From NCBI RefSeq assembly GCF_900176425.1, contig NZ_FWXS01000008.1:62001-126000 (forward strand): DNA of 64,000 nt, written 5' to 3'. Positions 18,969 to 27,663 of this stretch are shown one piece after another. Position numbers and translations under genes: made by a program. Below the pieces are notes generated by a model. That model did no database searches, had not been told where the DNA came from, and was given only the letters and a program-made list of their open reading frames with translations. Each line of letters opens with the position of its first letter. Within the stretch, counting starts at the first letter, position 1. The stretch comes from Moheibacter sediminis (GTDB taxonomy: Bacteria; Bacteroidota; Bacteroidia; Flavobacteriales; Weeksellaceae).

Positions 18969-21731
18969 ATGGAGAATGTCTTTTTGAAAAGAAATTTTAT
19001 TTTGGTTTTGCTGATGTTGGTTTTTGTGCCATTTCATTTGTGGTCGCAACAGCAATTAATTCCTTATGTGAAAAGTTATTCAAAACTCGATTACGATGGT
19101 GAGGCATTGGTTTGGAGTATTTCTCAAACTGCGGATAAACAGATGTATTTTGCAAATAATAAATATCTGCTGCAGTTTGACGGTCATCGATGGCAGAAAT
19201 TTTCTTTGCCCAAGAAGACTATTATCCGTTCTGTATATGCAAAAGGTAATGTAATTTATTCGGGATCTTTAAAAGAATTTGGATTTTGGAAAAATTCAAA
19301 TGATTCACTTGCTTATACTTCCATCTCTCAGAAATTTAATTGTTTTAAGTCTGATGAAAATGATGAGGTCTGGAAAATTTTGGAGTATGATGGAAAATTA
19401 ATTTTCCAAACCTTTTTTTCCTTGTTTGTTTATGATGGAAAATCTGTCAATAAATATAAAACGCCTTCACAAATCAGTTATGTCTTCAATGTGAAAGATA
19501 AATTATATGCTTGCTCTGTTTTCAAAGGAATTTATTTGTTTGATGGTGAAAATTTTGTTGTTGATAAACGTTTCGATGTACTGAAGGGCAAAATTATCCA
19601 TTCAATGATACCTTATAAAGATGAGATTTTAATTTTTACTCTTAAGGATGGTGTTTTTGTACTTAAAAATAATGTTTTATCTGTCTGGGAGAATGCGCTT
19701 AATGAAACATTTAAAAATGAAATGGTAAGTTCTGTAAAGGTAATTTCAGAAAATGTAATTGCTGTCGGTACTTCAGGGAACGGGATGTATCTCGTGGATC
19801 TTAAGGTAAATCAAATTACTAATTTTCATAAAACCAATGGAAGTCTTCAAAACAATACGGTCTTAAGTATATACAAAGATGCAGAATCTAATTTGTGGCT
19901 GGGGTTGGACAATGGAATCTCATTTATACAAAATGATGCAAATGCTTATATTTTTCAGGATTATACTGGCAAACTAGGAAGTGTAAACTCTGTATCTACA
20001 ACAAATAATGGATTTTTTCTTGGCTCGAATAGAGGTTTTTTCAAGTTTGAAAATAAAGAAATTAATTTAATTTCGGGTACTCAGGGTCCTATATGGAGCG
20101 TTGCAGAAATAGGAAATAAATTCATTTTAGGTCACAATACGGAAACAATTTTAGTCGAAAATAACTCTTCCACTAAACTCAATAATTTAGCGGGAGGTTA
20201 TAAATTCTTGAAATTAAGTGATAGCAAATTTATACAGTCCAATTACACAGGGCTGTATTTGTATGAATATAAATCAGGAAAATGGGGATATGAAAAAATA
20301 GCTCCTGAGCTCACTGCACCCATCAATAATTTTATTCAAAAAGATAATACAATCTGGGCATCAGATGCTTATAAAGGAATTTATAGGGTTGATTTGGCAA
20401 ATAATTCTTACGAAGAAATCAAATCTGAAAAAGGTTTGGAAATCTATAATGGTAAAATAGTAGAAATTAATAATCAAATTTATTTTCTGTCTAATCAGGT
20501 GTGGTATGAATATGATACTTGGACCAAAAAATTGAAACGATCTGAAAGGCTAAATCAAATGCTGCCTTATATAGATAATGTTGCGGGTTTAGAAAAAAAT
20601 ATGTTATTGGTTCAGTCAAGTGAATCACTGTCAATTGTGAAAATTGAAGATCAAAAAATTATTTGGAAAAATATACCGGAAAAGTATTATAAAGGAAAAA
20701 TTGTAAATGATTGGCTTTCACCTTACTTGCAAAACGGTTATTTATTTCTAAACCTTGATAATGGATTTCTTAAATACAAAATTTCATTTGAAAACACCAA
20801 ACGACCTACGGTTTATATTGAAGCACAAGTAAATGGAGAAAAAATGCCTTCAGGTAAGAAAATTGGTTACTATAATAATGCAGTAGATTTTTACATTTCA
20901 ACTCGTGAATACGGATATTCTGAACAAAATTTATACTATAAACTTTTGCCATTAGATGATACATACAGACCTTTGAAGGACGGAAAATTAAATTACAGCC
21001 ATCTTTCAAACGGAAGCTATAAATTGTCAGTTGCAATCAAATCCGGGAATTATTACCATGAGCTAAAATCATTTGAATTTCGAGTGAAAAAACCTTGGTT
21101 CATTTCTAATCTGATGATAGTGTTCTATGTGCTCTCAGTCTTCCTGATTTATTTTCTTTACCACAGTTTCATTCAACGCCAAAACAAACAAAAGCTGGAA
21201 CAGCTTCAGCATGAAGTAGAACTTCAGAAAGAATTGGTTAAAATGAAAAGCGAGGCGCAGAAGAAAGAAGCTGAACATTGGGTCGAAAAACAAAAGCTCG
21301 AACATGATGTGAAAAGTAAAACAACGGAGTTGGCTTCACGTGCACTTTCCATCGCATCACAAAGTGAATTGCTGATAGAATTGGAATCAATCATGAAGAA
21401 CATTGATGAGGATGCAAATAGCAAAACAAAGAAAGATATTGCAAAGATTCTACGAGATTACAATTACAATCAAAATGAATGGAAAGTTTTTGATACCAAC
21501 TTACACGAACTACACGAAGATTTCATTTCAAGACTTGTAAAATCATATCCAAACTTGACGTCCAAAGACATCAGATTGGCAATTCTTTTACGAATGAATA
21601 TGACATCAAAAGAGATAGCCCCACTGATGAGAAAAAGTTTTAGGAGCGTCGAACTACAACGTTATAGATTGCGTAAAAAAATGAAGCTTTCCTCTCAGAC
21701 CAACCTTTCTAAGTTCTTTTTGAATTTCTGA
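18969..21731 (+). CDS. membrane-spanning propeller/HTH transcriptional regulator of the PUL
   Basis: A 920-residue one-component regulator. A signal/anchor helix (about 10-28) precedes a long periplasmic region of two-component-regulator-type beta-propeller repeats (about 40-630) and a Y_Y_Y domain (about 640-705). Then come a membrane helix (about 715-735), a coiled coil (about 740-800) and a C-terminal LuxR-like helix-turn-helix (about 855-915; SKDIRLAILLRMNMTSKEIA). It has no histidine kinase or receiver domain, unlike hybrid two-component sensors. I chose the ATG at 18969 over an adjacent GTG. It lies directly upstream of susC and presumably senses an oligosaccharide in the periplasm to control the locus. 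Regulators of this build are common in Bacteroidota PULs. Confidence 0.88.
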   Translation: MENVFLKRNFILVLLMLVFVPFHLWSQQQLIPYVKSYSKLDYDGEALVWSISQTADKQMYFANNKYLLQFDGHRWQKFSLPKKTIIRSVYAKGNVIYSGSLKEFGFWKNSNDSLAYTSISQKFNCFKSDENDEVWKILEYDGKLIFQTFFSLFVYDGKSVNKYKTPSQISYVFNVKDKLYACSVFKGIYLFDGENFVVDKRFDVLKGKIIHSMIPYKDEILIFTLKDGVFVLKNNVLSVWENALNETFKNEMVSSVKVISENVIAVGTSGNGMYLVDLKVNQITNFHKTNGSLQNNTVLSIYKDAESNLWLGLDNGISFIQNDANAYIFQDYTGKLGSVNSVSTTNNGFFLGSNRGFFKFENKEINLISGTQGPIWSVAEIGNKFILGHNTETILVENNSSTKLNNLAGGYKFLKLSDSKFIQSNYTGLYLYEYKSGKWGYEKIAPELTAPINNFIQKDNTIWASDAYKGIYRVDLANNSYEEIKSEKGLEIYNGKIVEINNQIYFLSNQVWYEYDTWTKKLKRSERLNQMLPYIDNVAGLEKNMLLVQSSESLSIVKIEDQKIIWKNIPEKYYKGKIVNDWLSPYLQNGYLFLNLDNGFLKYKISFENTKRPTVYIEAQVNGEKMPSGKKIGYYNNAVDFYISTREYGYSEQNLYYKLLPLDDTYRPLKDGKLNYSHLSNGSYKLSVAIKSGNYYHELKSFEFRVKKPWFISNLMIVFYVLSVFLIYFLYHSFIQRQNKQKLEQLQHEVELQKELVKMKSEAQKKEAEHWVEKQKLEHDVKSKTTELASRALSIASQSELLIELESIMKNIDEDANSKTKKDIAKILRDYNYNQNEWKVFDTNLHELHEDFISRLVKSYPNLTSKDIRLAILLRMNMTSKEIAPLMRKSFRSVELQRYRLRKKMKLSSQTNLSKFFLNF

Positions 21732-21735
21732 TAAA

Positions 21736-21784
21736 TACATCATTTAATTTCATAAACTACATCATTTATACATCATTTGATGTA
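21736..21784 (+). promoter_or_regulatory. candidate operator array: three TACATCATTT repeats plus a palindrome
   Basis: TACATCATTTA occurs at 21736-21746 and 21758-21768, and TACATCATTTG at 21769-21779. Starts are 22 and 11 nt apart, so they fall on the same face of the helix. The third copy continues into TGATGTA, making TACATCA-TT-TGATGTA, a palindrome with perfect 7-bp arms. An inverted near-copy lies at 21855-21865. The array sits between the regulator gene and susC, upstream of the susC promoter, as expected for binding sites of the PUL regulator. Confidence 0.6.
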
Positions 21785-21854
21785 TTTCTAACTTTCTGAT
21801 TCTTTTAAAAGCTATTTTGTATAAAGGATTTGAATCGTTGTGTACTAAATACAC

Positions 21855-21865
21855 TAAATGATGTT
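21855..21865 (-). promoter_or_regulatory. inverted copy of the TACATCATTTA site
   Basis: Reads TAAATGATGTT, the reverse complement of AACATCATTTA, one base different from the direct copies at 21736-21779. It is 45 nt upstream of the susC -7 element. Confidence 0.5.
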
Positions 21866-21909
21866 TCTTTTATGAGTTTTTAACTTTTCCATAACAAATC
21901 ATTCCTCAC

Positions 21910-21917
21910 TAAATTTG
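21910..21917 (+). promoter_or_regulatory. -7 promoter element of susC
   Basis: Reads TAAATTTG, matching TAnnTTTG, 18 nt upstream of the susC start. A weak TTTT-containing -33 candidate lies near 21884-21889. Confidence 0.55.
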
Positions 21918-21934
21918 ATTCAAACAAAAATAAT

Positions 21935-24829
21935 ATGAGGAAAATTTTATTAACATCAATTTTTGTGTCCATAGCTGGAGTGCTATCGGCACAAGAAGAT
22001 TCCCTCCGAATCGATCAATATTCGGTTGAGGAATTATCAGATTCTCTAGATGGAGATTTTGGATTGGAATTAGAAGAGACCGTAGTCGTAGGTTATGGCA
22101 CTCAGAAAAGAGGTGACTTAACTTCTGCTGTTTCATCAGTGAAAGCAGAAGACATCATGAAACAACCCGCAACAACTGCGATGCAGTCTTTACAAGGTAA
22201 ATTATCAGGTGTTAATGTGTTAAATTCAGATGCACCTGGGGCAACTCCAACTGTAATCATCAGAGGTATGGGTACAGCCTTAAATGGAATGAATCCATTG
22301 TATATTGTAGATGGTTTGGTAGTTTCCAACATTAATAACATCAACCCTAATGACATTCAAAGCATTGATGTACTGAAAGATGCTGCCTCTTCTGCAATTT
22401 ATGGTGTACGTGGAGCAAACGGTGTCGTAATAGTAACTACCAAAAGAGGTAGAGGTAAAACACGTATTACTTATGATGCTTATGCCGGAGTTCGTAACGC
22501 TATGAATATGGTAGATATGGCAGGTACTCAGGAATATGTTCAGTATTTCAATGAAGCGGAAGCAGCTGCCGGGGGTATAGAATTCTTAAGTACAAGCCAA
22601 CCTTACAATACTGATTGGTTTGATGAAGTATTGAATACAGGAATGTTCTTTAATAATAGCGTTGCAATATCCGGATCAAGTGATAATTTTGGTTATTATT
22701 TTGGGGTTGACCACTTTGCTGAAGAAGGAATCTTAGATGATAATAAATTTAAACGTACTACGGTTAGAAATAACAATGATTATAAGCTGTTTGATAATCG
22801 TTTAAGAATTAGCCAAAATATAAGTGCAACCTTTACGCATGAAATACCAAAACCTTTTGGAGCAATCGATTTGGCTTACCGTCAATCTCCTTTAATGCCT
22901 GTGACTTTTGCAGATGGTACTTGGGGTGTGCCTAATTATAATGTGGAAACTGGAGTTGCTGGACCAATTGGACAACCAATGAATTCTCATGGTAATCCGG
23001 TAGCTAATTTATATTTCAATAATGAAAAAATTAATACAACTACCTTACAAGGTAATTTGGAAGCAACTTTAGATATCGTTGACGGATTGTCTGTTACTTC
23101 TCGTGCAGGTGCAACTAAATATTGGTACAATAAAAGAGCATTTGCCCCTCTTTTAGATCAATGGTTGGCCGCAGATCCTACTAGGACTGAGGCTCAATAT
23201 ACTGGAAATAAGAATTCTTTGACTTTTAATGAAATTGAAACTTTTCGTTGGTCTTGGGAAAATTTTGTAACTTATACCAAAAGTTTTGGAAGTCATAACC
23301 TTTCTGCCGTTGTAGGTGTAAATGCAGAAGAGCAGTCAATAGGATTTTTTAGTAATATGACTGGTTATAATGTTCCTGTAGAAGAACAATATTGGTCGAT
23401 TCATCATGCTACTGGAGAAACGACGATTGATCAAAATAATTACACGAAAAAATCATTAGCGTCTTACTTTGGAAGGTTGCAATATGATTTTGATAAACGC
23501 TATTTCATTACTGCTATCATTAGACGTGATGGTTCAAGTACATTTTATGATAATAAAGATTTTTGGGGAACATTTCCTTCTATAAGTGCTGCTTGGAATG
23601 TTACTAACGAAGAATTCTTGAAAGACAATGGTGTTATAAATTTCTTGAAATTAAGAGGAGGATGGGGTAAGCTAGGAAATGATAATATTCCTTTTATTGT
23701 TAATAAAATAAATACTAGCCTCGAAAGTAATTCAGCAAATTACGTTTTTGGACCTGGTCAAGATTTAATTTTTGGAGCATATTTAGGTTCACCTGTTAAA
23801 GATGTTTCTTGGGAAATAGTGAAAGAATATGGTGGAGGAGTTGATTTTGAATTTTTAAGTGGTAAACTTTTTGGTACTGCAGATTATTATCACAAAACTA
23901 CAGAAAATGCTATTTTGAAAATTACTCCTGTTTATAGTTCAGGTTTTAATGAGGATTTCTATGATCATGCAGCGGAAATTGTCAACAAAGGTTACGAATT
24001 TTCATTAGGTTGGAGAGATAATACTTCTTCCGGTCTTAGATATTCTGTTAGTGGAAATATTAATTTCAATGACAATGAAATTGTAAGTGTACTTCCTGCG
24101 TACGAAGGTATGATGGGTGGTTCTTTAGGTAATGGAAGATTGACAAAGCGTTTAGAAGCCGGACAGGAGTTAGGATCTTGGTGGATGTATGAAGTCGAAG
24201 GCATTTGGCAATCTGATGAAGAAATAACAAATAATCCACATATTGCAGGTGCTCAGCCTGGATTCTTACGTTATAAAGACCAAAACGGAGATGGTGTAAT
24301 TGATGACCGTGACAAAAAATTCTTTGGTGGTTATATTCCTTCTTATACTTATGGAGTTAATTTATCATTGGAGTACAAAGGATTTGATTTCAGTGTTACA
24401 GGATACGGAGTGGGTGGAAACAAAATCTACAACGGTATCAACAATGCGAGAATAGGAGGTGAAAATGTTTCTATGGAAATGTATAACGATCGTTGGACAG
24501 GTGCTGGTACCAGCAATACCAATCCTGGGGCATACAGAGATTATGAAGCATCTAATTATTACTTGGAAGATGGAGACTATTTCCGTTTGAGCAATGTGAC
24601 ATTGGGTTACAACTTCAGAGATATGTTTGGAGCAGCTAGAAATATGAGAGTTTATGTTACAGCTCAAAACTTGTTCATGATTACTAAATATTCTGGATTT
24701 ACACCTGAATTGACTAGGAATACTGGCGACCAGCCTTATGATGGTAATCCTTATGGAACCACAGGTGTTGAATTATCTGCTTACCCAACAATTAGAACAT
24801 TCTTGGCAGGTGTTAATTTTGAGTTTTAA
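21935..24829 (+). CDS. SusC/RagA-family TonB-linked outer-membrane transporter
   Basis: Imports oligosaccharides across the outer membrane with its SusD partner, energised by TonB. The 964-residue protein has a signal peptide (cleavage after VLSAQ, about residue 20) and the family start of the plug (ETVVVGYGTQKRGDLTSAVS near residue 50). The plug then contains VIIRGMGT and NPLYIVDGL, followed by a 22-strand barrel ending in VNFEF. It lacks the N-terminal carboxypeptidase-regulatory-like domain present in most SusC proteins, including the second one here. Instead a short acidic linker (about 21-45) precedes the plug. susD follows 28 nt downstream. Confidence 0.95.
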   Translation: MRKILLTSIFVSIAGVLSAQEDSLRIDQYSVEELSDSLDGDFGLELEETVVVGYGTQKRGDLTSAVSSVKAEDIMKQPATTAMQSLQGKLSGVNVLNSDAPGATPTVIIRGMGTALNGMNPLYIVDGLVVSNINNINPNDIQSIDVLKDAASSAIYGVRGANGVVIVTTKRGRGKTRITYDAYAGVRNAMNMVDMAGTQEYVQYFNEAEAAAGGIEFLSTSQPYNTDWFDEVLNTGMFFNNSVAISGSSDNFGYYFGVDHFAEEGILDDNKFKRTTVRNNNDYKLFDNRLRISQNISATFTHEIPKPFGAIDLAYRQSPLMPVTFADGTWGVPNYNVETGVAGPIGQPMNSHGNPVANLYFNNEKINTTTLQGNLEATLDIVDGLSVTSRAGATKYWYNKRAFAPLLDQWLAADPTRTEAQYTGNKNSLTFNEIETFRWSWENFVTYTKSFGSHNLSAVVGVNAEEQSIGFFSNMTGYNVPVEEQYWSIHHATGETTIDQNNYTKKSLASYFGRLQYDFDKRYFITAIIRRDGSSTFYDNKDFWGTFPSISAAWNVTNEEFLKDNGVINFLKLRGGWGKLGNDNIPFIVNKINTSLESNSANYVFGPGQDLIFGAYLGSPVKDVSWEIVKEYGGGVDFEFLSGKLFGTADYYHKTTENAILKITPVYSSGFNEDFYDHAAEIVNKGYEFSLGWRDNTSSGLRYSVSGNINFNDNEIVSVLPAYEGMMGGSLGNGRLTKRLEAGQELGSWWMYEVEGIWQSDEEITNNPHIAGAQPGFLRYKDQNGDGVIDDRDKKFFGGYIPSYTYGVNLSLEYKGFDFSVTGYGVGGNKIYNGINNARIGGENVSMEMYNDRWTGAGTSNTNPGAYRDYEASNYYLEDGDYFRLSNVTLGYNFRDMFGAARNMRVYVTAQNLFMITKYSGFTPELTRNTGDQPYDGNPYGTTGVELSAYPTIRTFLAGVNFEF

Positions 24830-24857
24830 TTAGTTAAAACCATTTAAAAATAATTTT

Positions 24858-26279
24858 ATGAAAAAAAATATAATTAAAATAACATTAATTGCTGTTCTTG
24901 GACTTATGGGGTCTTGTTCAGATGATTTTTTGGATGTAGATCCAAGAGAAAACATAGAGGATGTTGATAGTAATTTGGATCCGGAATTTTATGTAAATTC
25001 TACTTACGGTTCCTATACAGAATGGGATTTTGCATTTTCCTGGTTAGGAGTTACGGAAATGATTTCAGATAACGCTGACAAAGGAAGTTCTCCCTCAGAC
25101 GCAGGAGGAGATAAAAATTTGTTAGATGCTTTGACACATACAAGTACAACAGGTTCTATTCAGGCAATGTGGACACGCTTTTACACCACAATAAACAGAG
25201 CAAATTATGCTTTAGGTTACATAGAAAATTATGACGAAGCTTATGGTTTAGATGCTGCATATAAAAATCGTTTGATTGGAGAAGCGAAATTCTTGCGAGC
25301 TTTGAGCTATTTCTATTTGGTTAGAATGTTTGGAGATGTACCTCTTTTGGACATTAACGAATCTGCATCATGGGGTGTGAGAGTTACAAAGTCTGAAATA
25401 TACGCTTACATAGAAGCAGATTTGCAAGATGCCATCAGCAAATTACCAAACAAAAATGAATATCCAGCAGAAGATTTGGGTCGTGCAACTAAAGGCGCAG
25501 CGCAAGGTCTTTTGGCAAAAGTTTTCTTATACGAAGAAAAATGGCAAGATGCTTATGATATGGCAGGGACTGTCATGAGTACAGGTGGATATGGGTTAGA
25601 GGCTGATTATGCAACAGTTTGGAGAGAATCAACTGAAAATGGAATTGAATCTTTATTCGAAATCCAAGCAAGAGGAGAAGTCGTAGCACATGGTGTTCAG
25701 CAATATTCTCAAACACAAGGTGCCCGTGGTACAAGTGGTTGGGGTTGGGGATTCAATACGCCGTCTCAAAATTTGTTAGATGCTTTCAATGCTGAAGGAG
25801 ATAACATCCGTCGTGATGCAACCATTATTTTCAGAGGGGAAACACTTTGGGATGGTAGAGAAGTTTCAGTTGAAGTAGAAAATCCTATGTACAATGAGAA
25901 AGCATACACAAGCTTCAATTCAGGAGATGGTGATACGGACAAAAACATCCGCGTAATCCGTTATGCTGAAATCCTTTTGATCAGAGCTGAAGCCGCAACT
26001 TATGTAGGTGGTGACGCTGCAGGTCCATTGAATCAGGTTAGAAATAGAGTTAATTTAGCTCCGATTGCGAGTCCAACAGTTCAGAACATCTGGAAAGAAA
26101 GAAGATTGGAACTGGCATTTGAGCATGACCGTTGGTTTGATATTGTGCGTACAGGACAAGGTCAGGCTGCGATGGCTGCAGATGGTAAAACATTTGTTGT
26201 TGGAAAACATGAATTGTTCCCGATTCCAAATGCTCAGTTAATCCAAACACCAAATATGACCCAAAATCCGGGTTGGTAA
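24858..26279 (+). CDS. SusD/RagB-family glycan-binding lipoprotein
   Basis: Surface lipoprotein that caps SusC and binds the oligosaccharide. The 473-residue protein has a lipobox (GLMGSC, Cys20) and then acidic residues (SDDFLDVDP) typical of surface-exported lipoproteins of this phylum. Further family marks are FLRALSYFYLVRMFGDVPLL near residue 145 and WKERRLELAFEHDRWFDIVR near 415. It pairs with the upstream SusC and is followed by the first GH144 gene after 22 nt. Confidence 0.95.
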   Translation: MKKNIIKITLIAVLGLMGSCSDDFLDVDPRENIEDVDSNLDPEFYVNSTYGSYTEWDFAFSWLGVTEMISDNADKGSSPSDAGGDKNLLDALTHTSTTGSIQAMWTRFYTTINRANYALGYIENYDEAYGLDAAYKNRLIGEAKFLRALSYFYLVRMFGDVPLLDINESASWGVRVTKSEIYAYIEADLQDAISKLPNKNEYPAEDLGRATKGAAQGLLAKVFLYEEKWQDAYDMAGTVMSTGGYGLEADYATVWRESTENGIESLFEIQARGEVVAHGVQQYSQTQGARGTSGWGWGFNTPSQNLLDAFNAEGDNIRRDATIIFRGETLWDGREVSVEVENPMYNEKAYTSFNSGDGDTDKNIRVIRYAEILLIRAEAATYVGGDAAGPLNQVRNRVNLAPIASPTVQNIWKERRLELAFEHDRWFDIVRTGQGQAAMAADGKTFVVGKHELFPIPNAQLIQTPNMTQNPGW

Positions 26280-26301
26280 AAATTAATCTAAAAATGACGG
26301 G

Positions 26302-27663
26302 ATGACGAAATACCTCATTTTATTTATATGTTTTATAACAATCCTTGGATGTAATCCTCCGGCGCCTGAAACCTCAGTAGGCGCTGGGGAGATTACTTCT
26401 CATGATAATAATCAATTGCTGGACGAGGTTCAGAAAGATGTTCTCAAATATTTTTGGGATTATGCCGAACCTAATTCCTTACTTGCAAGAGAAAGATACC
26501 ATCCTGACGGGCTTTATCCTGAAAATGATTCACATATTATTACTTCAGGCGGTTCCGGTTTTGGATTGATGACTTTATTGGTCGGAATTGACAGGAAATT
26601 TATTCCGCGTGATGAAGCTGTAAAACGCTTACACCATATGATGGATTTTCTTGCAAAAGCAGACCGTTTCCACGGCGCATGGTCACATTGGATGGATGGT
26701 AAAACCGGAAAGGTGAAACCATTTGGTCAAATGGACAATGGTGGAGATTTGGTCGAAACCGCATTTTTGGTACAAGGTTTAATTTGTGTCAAAGAATATT
26801 TCAAAAACGGAAACGATTCCGAAAAACAATTGGCTCAAAAAGCCGATGAACTCTGGAAAGGAGTCGAATGGAACTGGTACACCAAAGACGAAGATGTTCT
26901 TTATTGGCACTGGTCTCCAGAATATGAATGGAAAATGAACTTCGCATTGAAAGGGTACAACGAATGTTTGATTACTTATGTTTTAGCAGCGTCTTCTCCT
27001 GATTATTCAATTTCAAAAGAAGTATTTGACAAAGGCTGGAGCCGTTCCGGCAAAATTAAATCAGATGTAAAAAAATATGACGTTCCGGTTATTGTAAATC
27101 ACAATGGCGAACCCGGTTCAGTCGGGCCGTTATTTTGGGCGCAATATTCCTATATTGGTTTAAACCCAAAAGGACTTTCCGATGATTATGTAAATTATTG
27201 GGATTTGAATGTAAATCATTCAAAAATTATTTATGAATACTGTGTAGAAAATCCAAAACAATTTAAAGGTTACGGAAATAATTTTTGGGGATTGACTGCG
27301 AGTTACACAAGAAACGAAAATGGAGAAATGGGTTACACAGCACATTCTCCGCAAAATGACACAGGTATTGTAACACCTACGGCTGCATTGTCGTCTTTTC
27401 CTTATACACCAAAGGAATCTATGGATTTTTTAAAATTTATTTACAACAAAGAAAATAAGAACAAATTCATCGGGCCGGCAGGTCCTTATGATGCTTTGTC
27501 GATACAATATGATTGGGTGGCGAAAAACTACCTCGCAATCGATCAGGGACCAATTGCGCCTATGATTGAAAATCACCGTACAGGATTGATTTGGAAATTA
27601 TTCATGCAAAATGAAGATGTGCAGAAAGGGTTAGCGAAGTTGGGTTTTAAAGTAGCAAAATGA
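26302..27663 (+). CDS. GH144-family endo-beta-1,2-glucanase lipoprotein, copy 1
   Basis: Member of the 'glucoamylase' Pfam family PF10091, which includes CAZy family GH144, endo-beta-1,2-glucanases that release sophorooligosaccharides. The 453-residue protein has a lipobox (ITILGC, Cys17). Conserved stretches across the (alpha/alpha)6 fold are GGSGFGLM, DRFHGAWSHW, DNGGDLVETAFLVQ, YWHWSPEYEW, GPLFWAQYSYIGL, AHSPQNDTGI, GPAGPYDA and IDQGPIAPMIENHRTG. It probably acts on the outside of the cell or in the periplasm. Its last 4 nt overlap the start of the second GH144 gene. The family assignment is strong; substrate follows from characterised members. Confidence 0.88.
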   Translation: MTKYLILFICFITILGCNPPAPETSVGAGEITSHDNNQLLDEVQKDVLKYFWDYAEPNSLLARERYHPDGLYPENDSHIITSGGSGFGLMTLLVGIDRKFIPRDEAVKRLHHMMDFLAKADRFHGAWSHWMDGKTGKVKPFGQMDNGGDLVETAFLVQGLICVKEYFKNGNDSEKQLAQKADELWKGVEWNWYTKDEDVLYWHWSPEYEWKMNFALKGYNECLITYVLAASSPDYSISKEVFDKGWSRSGKIKSDVKKYDVPVIVNHNGEPGSVGPLFWAQYSYIGLNPKGLSDDYVNYWDLNVNHSKIIYEYCVENPKQFKGYGNNFWGLTASYTRNENGEMGYTAHSPQNDTGIVTPTAALSSFPYTPKESMDFLKFIYNKENKNKFIGPAGPYDALSIQYDWVAKNYLAIDQGPIAPMIENHRTGLIWKLFMQNEDVQKGLAKLGFKVAK

